From positions 5,083,001 to 5,147,000 of the forward strand of contig NZ_CP112866.1 of the NCBI RefSeq assembly GCF_026410085.1: a stretch of DNA of 64,000 bases, written 5' to 3'. Of the stretch, positions 35,411-43,993 are shown piece after piece. Position numbers and translations under genes: made by a program. Each line of letters begins with the position of its first letter. Positions within the stretch are counted from its first letter, which is position 1. Origin of the DNA: Pseudomonas quebecensis (GTDB lineage Bacteria; Pseudomonadota; Gammaproteobacteria; Pseudomonadales; Pseudomonadaceae). The notes beneath the pieces were generated by a model that saw only the letters and a list, made by a program, of their open reading frames with translations, was not told the origin of the DNA and made no database searches.

Positions 35411-36319
35411 ATGTCTGCCGTCAAATACCTGAAGACCTGCGCGACCCTGGCTTTGGGCCTTGTCGCCCTGGCCTTGTGCATACAGCTGTGGCGTGCCTAC
35501 GTGCTGGCGCCCTGGACCCGCGATGGGCGAGTCAGCGCTCAAGTTATCCGCATAGCCCCGGAGGTGTCCGGCCAAGTCGAACATCTGGCGGTGGCTGATA
35601 ATCAATGGGTGTCCAGAGGCGATCTGCTCTACCGCATCGACCAGCGCGACTATTTGCTGGCCCAGCGCCAACGGGCGGCGGAGCTGGCCGAAGCGCAAAG
35701 TGTGTTTGAGCAACGCAACGAACAATTCAAACGTCGCACTCGCCTAGGTGACGCCATTGCCCGTGAGGAAATCGACAACGCCGCCCGCGTACTGAATGTC
35801 GCCAAGGCTCGCCTCGATGCCGCACAGGGCCAATTGGCCAGGGCCCGGCTGGATCTGGACCGCACCACGATACGTTCGCCGGTGGACGGCTACGTGACTC
35901 AACTTCGTTTGCAGCCGGGCGATTACGCGGCACAAGGCGAGACCAATATCTTCGTGGTCGATAGCCACAGCTTCTGGGTCACCGGCTACTTCGAAGAGAC
36001 CAAGCTTTCGCGTATCCGCAAAGGCGCCCCAGCGTCGATCAAGCTGATGGGGTTCACGCCATTACTCCAGGGGCATGTCGCCAGCATCGGGCGCGGGATC
36101 GCAGACGGCAATGAGCTGCGCAGCGACAGCGGATTACCTCAAGTCAGCCCGACGTTCAGCTGGATACGCCTTGCCCAGCGCGTACCTGTACGCATCGAAC
36201 TGGATAACGTGCCGACAGAGGTCGAACTGGCCGCCGGGATGACCGCGAGCGTTGAAATTGTCGAGGCAACGTCGGCATCGCATTGGCGGTTCATAAGCTG
36301 GCTTCAGGAGTACATGTAA
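35411..36319 (+). CDS. HlyD-family periplasmic adaptor, AaeA-like
   Basis: 302 aa. An N-terminal membrane anchor (LALGLVALALCIQLWRAYVL) is followed by TRDGRVSAQVIRIAPEVSGQVEHLAVADNQWVSRGDLLYRID, a short helical hairpin and TIRSPVDGYVTQLRLQPGDYA, the EmrA/AaeA pattern. It should link the FUSC pump to an outer-membrane channel not encoded here. GTGAGG precedes ATG 35411. Its stop TAA shares one base with the next start codon (TAATG). Confidence 0.9.
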   Translation: MSAVKYLKTCATLALGLVALALCIQLWRAYVLAPWTRDGRVSAQVIRIAPEVSGQVEHLAVADNQWVSRGDLLYRIDQRDYLLAQRQRAAELAEAQSVFEQRNEQFKRRTRLGDAIAREEIDNAARVLNVAKARLDAAQGQLARARLDLDRTTIRSPVDGYVTQLRLQPGDYAAQGETNIFVVDSHSFWVTGYFEETKLSRIRKGAPASIKLMGFTPLLQGHVASIGRGIADGNELRSDSGLPQVSPTFSWIRLAQRVPVRIELDNVPTEVELAAGMTASVEIVEATSASHWRFISWLQEYM

Positions 36320-38295
36320 TGGTGGGGCATCTGCGGCGCGTGCTCGACTCACTGCCTTTACCCTGGACGGCCGATACGTTCGCTTATGTGTGGCGCAGCA
36401 TCGCCGCGGCGACGCTTGCGCTCTGGCTGGGTTTTGAGCTGCAACTGGATTCGCCGTTTTCGGCTGCGTCCACCGTGCTCCTGCTGGTGCATCCGGTGCA
36501 AGGGGCGGTGGTCGGCAAGGGTTTCAACCGTATGGTTGGAACCCTTATCGGCATCACTGCGGCATTTATCCTGCTGGGCATGTTCGCCCAGCAGATGCTG
36601 CTCTTCATTCTGGGTGTCGGTCTGTGGCTTGGCTTATGTGTGGCGGCAATGACGGTGCTGCGCCATTACCAGTCAACGGCGGCGGTCGTCGCCGGGTACA
36701 CCGTGTGCCTGGCGTTGGGCCCCGCCATTGTCGCCCCCGAACAAGGCTTCGATCACATCGTGACCCGAGGCACCGCCGTGGTGATCGGTGTATTCAGCCT
36801 CAGCCTTATCGCCACGCTGGGCAGTCGTAAAACCATTGATCGCAAGCTGCTGGACACGCTTGTCGACGTGTCTGCCCGCGCTGCACGTCAACTGTCTGAT
36901 CGATTCGCGGGCGAGGACACGCCTGAGCTGGTCTCACGACGCGCGCAGCTCTCGATGGACATCGGGCGAGTGGATGATCTTCTCGGCATCGGCTGGGGTG
37001 AGTCCGTGCTTATCCGGACGCGTCTGCCGGTTATTCAAACCGGCCTCGCCCAGCTGCAATCGGCGGTTATGGACAGGCGCCTGAACGATCGCGATGCTGC
37101 GGGGCATTGGTTGAACCGGATCAGTACCCCGCTCTGTCACCTGGGCCAGGCGTTGACCGACCGAACCCTCGATTTCACCGCGGCGGCGGATCGGGTGAAA
37201 CAACTCATCAACGTGCTTGTAAGCGCAGGATCGGTTGACGACCTTTCAGCAGAGTCTGCCCGCGCGCCGTTACAAATGGAGCGTCTGCGTGAACAGCTGG
37301 CGGACCTGCACGACGCCCTGCGCAGCTTCTCCAGCCTTGAACGCAACACTCAAGCGCGCCACGCCGTGGCCGGGTTTCATCGCAACTATCAGGACGCCAT
37401 ACGCAACGGTATCCGAGCCTTGGGCGCCACCCTGGTCGCCGGCGCCGTGTGGTACCTGAGCGCCTGGAATCAAGGCCCCACCCTGCTGGCGGTGCTGGGG
37501 CCCTGCTGCACCCTGTCGGCTGCAGGGCCCGACCCGGTTCAAGGCGTCATCGGCTTCATTAAAGGGACTCTTTACGCCACGTTGGCCGCAGTGGTGTGCA
37601 AATTCTTACTGATGCCGTCGATCAATGGCTTTCCACTGCTCGCAGTGATGCTGGCGATGTTCTGGTCATTCGGCATTCATGCCACCACCCGACCTCGACA
37701 GGCCCTCACCGGGATTGCCTACCTGATTGCGTTCAACACGCTGGTCAGCACCGGCGCGACCGCTCATTACGACTTCGCCGAATTCATCAACCAAGTGCTC
37801 GCCTGGTTCGTCGCGATGGGTATCTGTCTGCTGGCGTTCAACGTCGTTCCCAAAAAGCCCCAGCACACTGTGCAGGCACTTAAACAGTCGCTGCTTACCG
37901 CCACGCGCCGGCTTCTGCGTCGAGGAGCAACGCTCAATCATCGCAAGTGGCAAGCGCAACAGCAGCACCGCATCGTCTCCTTGAAAAGCCTGTTGGGCGC
38001 CGACCGTCAGGGTGACTGCGAGGCTGGCTATTTATCGCTCCAACTCAGCCGTGAACTCGCACGGCTACAACGACACATACGTCGCCTGGCCCCCGGCTCG
38101 CCAATTGCTCGCTGCGCGGCCACGGCCACCAGAAGGCTGGCCCAGTCGGCTGACCACACCGCCATCAGCGCCGCTCAAGCACGCAGAGCAGCCAAGTCCA
38201 TGCAGCGCCTGGGCGCCGAGCAGTGGGCAGCACGTTACCGAGACCTGGCCTGGTTGCTGGAGCAATACGAAAACGCAACGACCGCCATCACCTGA
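36319..38295 (+). CDS. FUSC-family aromatic acid exporter, AaeB-like
   Basis: 658 aa. Two sets of membrane helices (about residues 25-165 and 370-510) each followed by a cytoplasmic domain give the FUSC/AaeB layout; AASTVLLLVHPVQGAVVGKGFNRMVGTLIG is the typical first signature. E. coli AaeAB exports p-hydroxybenzoate and related aromatic acids; the substrate here is inferred only by family. Start ATG 36319 has AGGAG 8 bases upstream and overlaps the adaptor stop by one base, indicating coupling. Confidence 0.9.
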   Translation: MVGHLRRVLDSLPLPWTADTFAYVWRSIAAATLALWLGFELQLDSPFSAASTVLLLVHPVQGAVVGKGFNRMVGTLIGITAAFILLGMFAQQMLLFILGVGLWLGLCVAAMTVLRHYQSTAAVVAGYTVCLALGPAIVAPEQGFDHIVTRGTAVVIGVFSLSLIATLGSRKTIDRKLLDTLVDVSARAARQLSDRFAGEDTPELVSRRAQLSMDIGRVDDLLGIGWGESVLIRTRLPVIQTGLAQLQSAVMDRRLNDRDAAGHWLNRISTPLCHLGQALTDRTLDFTAAADRVKQLINVLVSAGSVDDLSAESARAPLQMERLREQLADLHDALRSFSSLERNTQARHAVAGFHRNYQDAIRNGIRALGATLVAGAVWYLSAWNQGPTLLAVLGPCCTLSAAGPDPVQGVIGFIKGTLYATLAAVVCKFLLMPSINGFPLLAVMLAMFWSFGIHATTRPRQALTGIAYLIAFNTLVSTGATAHYDFAEFINQVLAWFVAMGICLLAFNVVPKKPQHTVQALKQSLLTATRRLLRRGATLNHRKWQAQQQHRIVSLKSLLGADRQGDCEAGYLSLQLSRELARLQRHIRRLAPGSPIARCAATATRRLAQSADHTAISAAQARRAAKSMQRLGAEQWAARYRDLAWLLEQYENATTAIT

Positions 38296-38356
38296 AGGTC
38301 GGCCGCTTTCGCGGTATTGCCGACTGCTTATTCCCACTCACGAAGGTACTTGCAGA

Positions 38357-38521
38357 ATGAACACGTTATTCAAGTGGATCGCGCTCGCTTCAATCATCAC
38401 CCTGCCGGTGTTTGCCCACGCGGAAGGCGGCGCTGATGCTTTGACGCGCTGGCATGAGCAAAACAAGACGACTCTGCCAAAAGACCACAAACACCAGCAC
38501 AGCCACCTGCCGCAGACGTAA
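38357..38521 (+). CDS. Small exported His-rich protein
   Basis: 54 aa. ATG 38357 is preceded by GAAGG. Residues 1-22 (MNTLFKWIALASIITLPVFA) form a signal peptide with cleavage near AHAEGG; the mature peptide is only about 32 residues and ends KDHKHQHSHLPQT, rich in His and Lys. It follows the efflux pump by 61 bases and may be co-transcribed. I do not recognise a family. A metal-binding tail or a small accessory factor of the pump is possible but unproven. Confidence 0.65.
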   Translation: MNTLFKWIALASIITLPVFAHAEGGADALTRWHEQNKTTLPKDHKHQHSHLPQT

Positions 38522-38599
38522 GACCTTGCCCTGATTTGCCCCTTCACCGCCCTGCAACTGGACGCCCCCCGGCCAGATGAGTATCATGGCGCCCGCATC

Positions 38600-38676
38600 G
38601 CATCCGTAGCTCAGCTGGATAGAGTACTGCCCTCCGAAGGCAGGGGTCGTGGGTTCGAATCCCGCCGGGTGCACCA
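38600..38676 (+). tRNA. tRNA-Arg (anticodon CCG)
   Basis: 77 bases including encoded CCA. Acceptor stem GCATCCG pairs with CGGGTGC; the D-arm contains AGCTCAGCTGGATAGAG; anticodon stem CTGCC/GGCAG with loop CTCCGAA gives anticodon CCG, reading codon CGG; the T-arm is GTGGGTTCGAATCCCGC. A strong terminator hairpin follows at 38681. No attachment-site duplication or integrase is seen next to it in this window. Confidence 0.96.
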
Positions 38677-38680
38677 GATA

Positions 38681-38725
38681 CACATGAAAAAGCCCCAAGT
38701 CGAAAGACCTGGGGCTTTTTCATGT
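38681..38725. terminator. Bidirectional terminator after tRNA-Arg
   Basis: CACATGAAAAAGCCCCAAGTC-GAAAG-ACCTGGGGCTTTTTCATGTG folds to a long hairpin with an A-run and T-run, stopping the tRNA transcript and that of the convergent dehydrogenase gene. A closely related hairpin lies at 40834. Confidence 0.9.
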
Positions 38726-38746
38726 GTGTTGGGATCACATCCCCCT

Positions 38747-39841
38747 TCAAACCCGCGCCGGCGACACAATGATCTTCACGTTGTGTTCCTTGTTTTTAAC
38801 CAATTCCTCAAAACCTTCCCCCACGATCTGTTCCAGCTGAATACGCCCCGTCACCAACGGCGTGATATCCAGCCGCCCATCGGCGATAAACGCGATGACA
38901 TCCGCGAACTCGCCGTTATAGGCCAACGCGCCGAGTACCTGTTTCTCCGTGGCCACCAACTCGAAGAAGTTGAATTCGCTGGGTTCTTCGAAGATGCCCA
39001 CCAGCACGCACTTGCCGGCTTTGCGGATCAGGTCGATGGCAAGTTTGGCCGTGTGTTTGTTGCCGATGCATTCAAAGCTGACATCCGCGCCGAGCCCGCC
39101 GGTGAGGCGGCGGACTTCGGCCAGGGCGTCGCATTGGTTGGGATCGAGTACGTGGGTCGCGCCTACCTCCCGGGCCTTGGCCTTGCGGGCTGCGGACATT
39201 TCCAGGGCGATCACTTGCGCCGCGCCCGCTGCTTTGGCGCACATGATGGTGCACAGCCCGATGGTGCCGGCGCCGACCACTACGACGTTTTGCCCCAGCA
39301 GGCTACCGGCCTTTTTCACCGCGTGCATGCCCACCGCCAGCGGCTCGATCAGTGCACCGGCTTCGGCGGGGAAGTTGGCGGGCAGCTTGTACAGCAGGTT
39401 GGCAGGTACGTTGACAAGTTCGGCGAAGGCGCCGTTGTTCATCAGCCCGGTGAACGCCAGGTTTTCACAGATGTTGTACAGCCCGTGGGTGCAGTAGTAG
39501 CAGGTGCCGCAATGCTGGCAGGCATCGGCCGCCACCGGTTCACCGACGCTGAAGCCCTCCACGCCGGCGCCGATCTCAACGATTTCGCCACAGAACTCAT
39601 GACCGAGAATGCACTGGCCCTTGATGCCGGTCAGCGGGTGTGGCGCGTCGACCGGGATAAACACCGGGCCGGCCACGTACTCATGCAGATCGGAGCCGCA
39701 GATGCCGCACCATTGCACGCGGATCTGCACCCAGCCGGCGGGCGGCGCGTCGGGCAGGGGCACATCTTCCACGCGGATATCGTGGCGGCCGTGCCAGACA
39801 GCGGCACGCATGCTGCGTTGCGGATTGATCGTTAGGGTCAT
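38747..39841 (-). CDS. Zinc-dependent 2,3-butanediol dehydrogenase-like MDR alcohol dehydrogenase
   Basis: 364 aa from ATG 39841, which has an AAGGAG ribosome-binding site. Catalytic zinc motif QWCGICGSDLHEY and GHEFCGEIVEIG; four structural-zinc cysteines in ACQHCGTCYYCTHGLYNIC; cofactor-binding GAGTIGL. The sequence fits R,R-butanediol dehydrogenases such as PA4153, which interconvert 2,3-butanediol and acetoin. Unlike the P. aeruginosa aco cluster, no acetoin dehydrogenase or acoR gene is adjacent. A consensus sigma54 promoter lies 60-75 bases upstream. Confidence 0.88.
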   Translation of the reverse strand: MTLTINPQRSMRAAVWHGRHDIRVEDVPLPDAPPAGWVQIRVQWCGICGSDLHEYVAGPVFIPVDAPHPLTGIKGQCILGHEFCGEIVEIGAGVEGFSVGEPVAADACQHCGTCYYCTHGLYNICENLAFTGLMNNGAFAELVNVPANLLYKLPANFPAEAGALIEPLAVGMHAVKKAGSLLGQNVVVVGAGTIGLCTIMCAKAAGAAQVIALEMSAARKAKAREVGATHVLDPNQCDALAEVRRLTGGLGADVSFECIGNKHTAKLAIDLIRKAGKCVLVGIFEEPSEFNFFELVATEKQVLGALAYNGEFADVIAFIADGRLDITPLVTGRIQLEQIVGEGFEELVKNKEHNVKIIVSPARV

Positions 39842-39899
39842 GGCAAGGCTCCTTGAAACGGCAGTGAGTGACGAACCCCGACGGGGTTGCGAGGGCCAG

Positions 39900-39915
39900 A
39901 GCAAGGCCGGTGCCA
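39900..39915 (-). promoter_or_regulatory. Consensus sigma54 (-24/-12) promoter for the butanediol dehydrogenase gene
   Basis: On the minus strand TGGCAC-CGGCC-TTGCT matches the RpoN consensus TGGCAC-N5-TTGCW at every conserved position, with the GG and GC at the right distance. The start codon lies about 59 bases downstream of the -12 element. Acetoin/butanediol genes in Pseudomonas are activated by the sigma54 activator AcoR, which fits. The rest of the 345-base gap 39842-40186 has no gene that I can support. Confidence 0.75.
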
Positions 39916-40186
39916 TCTGCGCGAAAATCCTCGAACAGGCGTTTTTTAGAGCGATCCGTGGCACAACCCCCGCTGGCCGCAATCACCGTCGAATGAGACG
40001 CCTTGAATCAGCCCTCTGAGAAAGCGCTGAGCAATTGGGACGCTCCGTCTCATCGCTGCGTGCCTGTATGACGTTTTGTCGGGCCATCTGTATCTAACGC
40101 GCCGTCTTCGGCGGCCCTACCATCGTGCGCATCCAGCCACTCGCGACCACGCGCCCACGGCTGGCGTTACCTACAGGAGTTACCCC

Positions 40187-40822
40187 ATGCCCGAACTGTC
40201 GAGCCTGCTGGCGTTTGGTCTGATTTGCCTCGGGATGGTGCTGACGCCAGGCCCGAACATGATCTATCTGATCTCCCGCTCGATCTGCCAAGGGCGGGTC
40301 GCGGGCTTGATTTCCCTGGGCGGCGTGGCGTTGGGTTTTGTGGTTTATATGCTCTGCGCGGCGCTGGGTATTACCGCTCTGCTGATGGCGGTGCCCTTTG
40401 CGTATGACGCGCTCAAGCTCGGCGGCGCATTGTATTTGCTGTACCTGGCCTGGCAAGCGGTGAAGCCCGGTGGTCGTTCGGCGTTTCAGTTGCGCGATCT
40501 GCCTCGGGACGGGCCGCGCAGGTTGTTTATGATGGGCTTTGTCACCAACCTGCTGAACCCTAAAGTCGCGGTGATATACCTGTCGTTGCTGCCCCAATTC
40601 ATCGTGCCCGACGGCCACGGCAGTGTGCTGGCGCAGTCCCTCGTGCTGGGGTTTACCCAGATCATGATCAGTGTGAGCGTTAACGCGTTGATCGCCCTGT
40701 CGGCGGGCTCCATCGCCACGTTTCTGGCGGCCAAACCACTATGGCAATGGGTACAGCGCTGGTTGATGGGGACGGTGCTGGCAGGGCTGGCTGTGCGCAT
40801 GGCGCTGGAAGGGCGGCGCTGA
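40187..40822 (+). CDS. LysE/RhtB-family amino acid exporter
   Basis: 211 aa from ATG 40187, preceded by CAGGAG. About six membrane helices; LGMVLTPGPNMIYLISRSICQGRVAGLISLGG is the LysE/RhtB N-terminal signature and GFVTNLLNPKVAVIYLSLLPQF the second. It should export an amino acid or derivative from the cytoplasm; which one is unknown. Upstream, the region is shared with the divergent dehydrogenase gene. A terminator follows. Confidence 0.92.
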   Translation: MPELSSLLAFGLICLGMVLTPGPNMIYLISRSICQGRVAGLISLGGVALGFVVYMLCAALGITALLMAVPFAYDALKLGGALYLLYLAWQAVKPGGRSAFQLRDLPRDGPRRLFMMGFVTNLLNPKVAVIYLSLLPQFIVPDGHGSVLAQSLVLGFTQIMISVSVNALIALSAGSIATFLAAKPLWQWVQRWLMGTVLAGLAVRMALEGRR

Positions 40823-40833
40823 AGGCGCAGCGT

Positions 40834-40869
40834 AAAAAAGCCCCAGGTTGAAAGACCTGGGGCTTTTTC
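40834..40869. terminator. Bidirectional terminator
   Basis: AAAAAAGCCCCAGGTT-GAAAG-ACCTGGGGCTTTTTC, a strong hairpin with A- and T-runs between the convergent lysE-like and anti-sigma genes; near-identical in core to the one after tRNA-Arg. Confidence 0.9.
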
Positions 40870-40881
40870 GTGGGCCTGGTT

Positions 40882-41466
40882 TCAGCGCGGCTGCAGCGCC
40901 TCCAACCGCGCCGGCAAATCCTCCTGGGGAAAGCGCTGGTGCAGCGCCAGCAGTTTTTCATCCGCCGCTCGGGTTTGGCCTGCTGCGCGCAGGTTCACAA
41001 TTTCCTGCAACCCTTGCTCCAATGTCGGCAACGCCGGCGGCGCGCGCTTGCTCAACGGTTTGGCCGCTGGGGCCTGGGCCAGCGAGCCGGTGATTTCGGC
41101 CTGGGCACTCTCGGCCTTGGGTGCTACAGCCATACGTGCCATCGGCGCAGGGGCGGGTGCCGGAGGTGGAGCTTGGTCGTGGAGCGCGGAGAAGGTCGCG
41201 GGGGACACTTCGGGTTGCGGCACCGGCGAGCGCATGACCACGCCGATCATCAGCGCAACACCGGCAACCGTGGCGAACGCCATTTGCCAGCGTGGTCGTT
41301 GGCAGGCCTGCAGCCAGCGTTGCCACAGGTTCGGTTGCGGCGTCGGGGCTTCGCGGCGGGCGGCGTTGAGGATGAAGGCATCGAGGGACGCGGGCGGCTC
41401 GCCGGTGACGTGTTGACGAAAATGCTGGAGCAGTTGGTCGTCAGGTGTGTGTCGGGGGTCAGTCAT
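40882..41466 (-). CDS. Putative anti-sigma factor
   Basis: 194 aa. A cytoplasmic N-terminal part (about 55 residues, HTPDDQLLQHFRQHVTGEPP), a single membrane helix (WQMAFATVAGVALMIGVVM), then a Pro/Ala-rich periplasmic linker and a helical tail. Such layout and the 4-base overlap with the ECF sigma gene upstream indicate an anti-sigma partner. There is no clear ZAS zinc motif, so the fold is uncertain. It could pass an envelope signal to the sigma factor. Confidence 0.7.
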   Translation of the reverse strand: MTDPRHTPDDQLLQHFRQHVTGEPPASLDAFILNAARREAPTPQPNLWQRWLQACQRPRWQMAFATVAGVALMIGVVMRSPVPQPEVSPATFSALHDQAPPPAPAPAPMARMAVAPKAESAQAEITGSLAQAPAAKPLSKRAPPALPTLEQGLQEIVNLRAAGQTRAADEKLLALHQRFPQEDLPARLEALQPR

Positions 41467-42035
41467 ACAGGTACCTCCTCAGCCAGCAGGCGACGCAGTT
41501 TCTGCTGGGCGTAGCGCAAGCGACTTTTTACGGTTTCCAGCGGGGTTTGAGTGAGCGCGGCGATTTGCGGTACGTCGAGGTCGCCATGCAGGCGCAGCAG
41601 GAACACTTCGCGCTGGTCCTCGGGCAAGTCTTGCAGGGCCGCGTCGAGACGCGCCTGGTCGCGGCTCAGGCTCAATTGCTGCTCGGGGCCGGGGCCGTGG
41701 TCGGGCTGGGCATGCAGTTGCTCATCGTAGCTGTCGTGCAGCGGGTTGTGGATGCCGTGCTTGCGCCAGTGGTCGATCAGGCGGTTGCGCGCAATCTGGA
41801 ACAGCCACGTGCGAAAGCTCGCCCGGCCTTGTGGCGAAGTGGCGCTGCGGATCAGGCTGAGCCAGGTGTCCTGGTAGATTTCCTCGGCCAGCTCGGCCTT
41901 GTTGCTCAGGGACACGAGGAAGCGATACAGGCCTTGGCGATGCCGGGCGTACAAGACTTCGAACGCAGCGGCGTCACCGGCTCGGTAGCGGGCCAGCAGC
42001 GCTTCGTCGCTGGAGGGGTCATCTGGAACAGCCAT
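41463..42035 (-). CDS. ECF-type RNA polymerase sigma factor
   Basis: 190 aa. Region 2 is visible in YRAGDAAAFEVLYARHRQGLYRFL ... EEIYQDTWLSLI and RTWLFQIARNRLIDHWRK; region 4 in LPEDQREVFLLRLHGDLDVPQIAALTQTPLETVKSRLRYAQQKLR. It directs polymerase to a small regulon, probably including its own operon. An AAAGGAG ribosome-binding site precedes ATG 42035. The overlapping downstream gene is the likely anti-sigma factor; the VWA lipoprotein gene just upstream on the same strand may be a regulon member or part of the same system. Confidence 0.92.
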   Translation of the reverse strand: MAVPDDPSSDEALLARYRAGDAAAFEVLYARHRQGLYRFLVSLSNKAELAEEIYQDTWLSLIRSATSPQGRASFRTWLFQIARNRLIDHWRKHGIHNPLHDSYDEQLHAQPDHGPGPEQQLSLSRDQARLDAALQDLPEDQREVFLLRLHGDLDVPQIAALTQTPLETVKSRLRYAQQKLRRLLAEEVPV

Positions 42036-42077
42036 GTAGGGGGCGCACTCCTTTTGTAAAGTTAACGCGGTTCAAAG

Positions 42078-42101
42078 GTGGGAGGGAGCTTGCTCCCGAT
42101 G
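42078..42101. repeat. Single REP sequence
   Basis: GTGGGAGGGAGCTTGCTCCCGATG has the REP core with a short hairpin GGGAGC/GCTCCC. It lies in the 101-base gap between the VWA gene stop and the sigma factor start. Confidence 0.75.
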
Positions 42102-42136
42102 GCGGTGTATCAGTAACAAATATGTTGTGTTCGAGC

Positions 42137-43777
42137 TCAGGGCTTGAGGCTTTGGGCCAGCTCCACCAGTTGCACGAATTCGTTGCGCAGGCCAAACGGG
42201 TCGTCGCCTCGTGCCGAGCGGGCCAGTGCGGCGGTGTCTTTCAACGTCATGCCGCCAGTGTAGCGGCCATCGCCCTTGAGTTGCTGGGCGAACGCAGCCA
42301 CTGCCGCCGCAAAGCGCAAATCGTCGCTGCCCTGGGTGGTTTGGCCAGGGATTGGCCGTTCGATCAAGCGGCTATCGCCACCTGCGGCAGGCTTGTAGCG
42401 CACGCGCAGCATTGCCAGTTCATCGGCTTGCCCCTCGGCCGCAGGCGCGCCGGCATAGCGTAGCGGTTCCAACCAGCCTTTCTCACCCTTGGGCACAATT
42501 TCGTACAACGCGGTGAGCGTATGGCCGGCGCCGATCTCTCCCGCGTCCACTTTGTCGTTGTTGAAATCCTCACGCTTCAGGGCACGATTTTCGTAGCCGA
42601 GCAGGCGATATTCACTGACCCGCGCCGGGTTGAATTCCACCTGCAATTTCACATCCCGCGCGACCACCGCCAGGGTCGAGCTGAGCTGGTCCACCAGCAC
42701 CTTGCGCGCTTCACGCAAGGTGTCGATGTAGGCGTAGTTACCATCGCCGGCATCGGCCAGTTGCTCCATCAGGTGCTCGTTGTAGTTGTCCACGCCAAAG
42801 CCCAAGGTCGTGAGGGACACACCGCTTTTTCGCTGCTGCGCGGCCATCTGCTTGAGGCTGTCGAAGTCGCTGACGCCGACGTTGAAGTCACCGTCGGTGG
42901 CCAGCAGGATGCGGTTGATGCCGTTGTCGATAAAGCCTTCGCGGGCCATCTGGTAGGCCAGTTCGATACCGGATGCGCCGGCCGTGGCGCCACCGGCGGT
43001 GAGCTGGTCGATGGCGGTACGGATCGTAGCCTTGTCGCGCCCGGACGTAGGTTTGAGCACCACGCGGGACTCGCCGGCGTAGACCACCAGCGACACGCGG
43101 TCCTGCTCGCGCAATTGATCGACCAGCAATTTCAAGGTGCTTTGCACCAGCGGCAAGCCTTCGCGACGGTCCATCGAGCCGGACACATCCACCAGGAACA
43201 CCAGGTTGGCCGGGGCCAGCTGCGCCACCGCGCGGTCGCTAGCCTTGATGCCGATACGCAGTAACTGGGTGTGCGGGTTCCACGGGGTGGCGGCGACTTC
43301 GGTGGTCACACCGAACGGTGAGCCATCGGTAGGCAGCGCATAGTGATAGGGGAAGTAATTGACCATTTCCTCCAGTCGCACGGCACCTTCGGGCGGCAGG
43401 CTGCCTTGATTGAGGAAACGCCGTACGTTGGCGTAGCTGCCGGTATCGACATCGGCGCTGAACGTGGACACCGGCGTTTCAGCCACGCGGTGCACCGGGT
43501 TATCCGCCAGGTTGGCGTAGTGCTCACGGGGTTCGCTGCGGTAGTCCATCACCTTCGATTCCTGCATCGCCAGGGGGGCGGGCATCGGCGCGGACATCGG
43601 CATGGGTTTGCTCAGTGCGCCTTGCACGGTGTCGGCTTCCAACCGGGAGATCGGGCCCGTGTCGGCGGGTGGCGTCACATCCTGGGAGGACGGCACTCCA
43701 CAACCGGTGAGCGCCACCATCAGGGTAACGACAAAGCCTTGGGTAGCAGGACGCAGGAATAGCGAAGGACGGGACAT
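42137..43777 (-). CDS. VWA-domain lipoprotein, YfbK family
   Basis: 546 aa from ATG 43777. Signal peptide with lipobox LTGC (about residue 26), then a YfbK N-terminal domain (YANLADNPVHRVAETPVSTFSADVDTGSYANVRRFL), a VWA domain with the metal site DVSGSMD (MIDAS) and TDGDFNVG, and a C-terminal DUF3520-like region. It is probably a periplasm-facing lipoprotein binding partners through the MIDAS metal. It lies just upstream of the ECF sigma/anti-sigma pair on the same strand, separated by a REP element, suggesting one envelope-related unit. Confidence 0.88.
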   Translation of the reverse strand: MSRPSLFLRPATQGFVVTLMVALTGCGVPSSQDVTPPADTGPISRLEADTVQGALSKPMPMSAPMPAPLAMQESKVMDYRSEPREHYANLADNPVHRVAETPVSTFSADVDTGSYANVRRFLNQGSLPPEGAVRLEEMVNYFPYHYALPTDGSPFGVTTEVAATPWNPHTQLLRIGIKASDRAVAQLAPANLVFLVDVSGSMDRREGLPLVQSTLKLLVDQLREQDRVSLVVYAGESRVVLKPTSGRDKATIRTAIDQLTAGGATAGASGIELAYQMAREGFIDNGINRILLATDGDFNVGVSDFDSLKQMAAQQRKSGVSLTTLGFGVDNYNEHLMEQLADAGDGNYAYIDTLREARKVLVDQLSSTLAVVARDVKLQVEFNPARVSEYRLLGYENRALKREDFNNDKVDAGEIGAGHTLTALYEIVPKGEKGWLEPLRYAGAPAAEGQADELAMLRVRYKPAAGGDSRLIERPIPGQTTQGSDDLRFAAAVAAFAQQLKGDGRYTGGMTLKDTAALARSARGDDPFGLRNEFVQLVELAQSLKP

Positions 43778-43993
43778 GGGCTGAACCTCAAGTGTGAATG
43801 ATCCGTTCACAAGGTCAGACGCACGTCATGAGGGGTTCGGGTTAAATCGCAGAACCGGTGACGTAAGCCTCCACTCACACTTGGTTAAACACGCGACGTG
43901 AACCAGGATTATCCCAAGACCACCTATCGGAAGCCCCGCTCCCTATCAGACGTTTGCGAACAACAGGGAGCCTTATCAACCGGAACCGACAAC

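Noticed and set aside
38600..38745. tRNA-Arg as integration site of a mobile island
   Set aside because: No integrase gene and no duplicated tRNA 3' end could be found in the window; both flanks carry ordinary chromosomal genes.
43898..43993. N-terminal extension of the double protease from GTG 43898
   Set aside because: No ribosome-binding site before the GTG, and the 32 extra residues are not like a serralysin N-terminus; ATG 43994 is preferred, though its own ribosome-binding site is weak.
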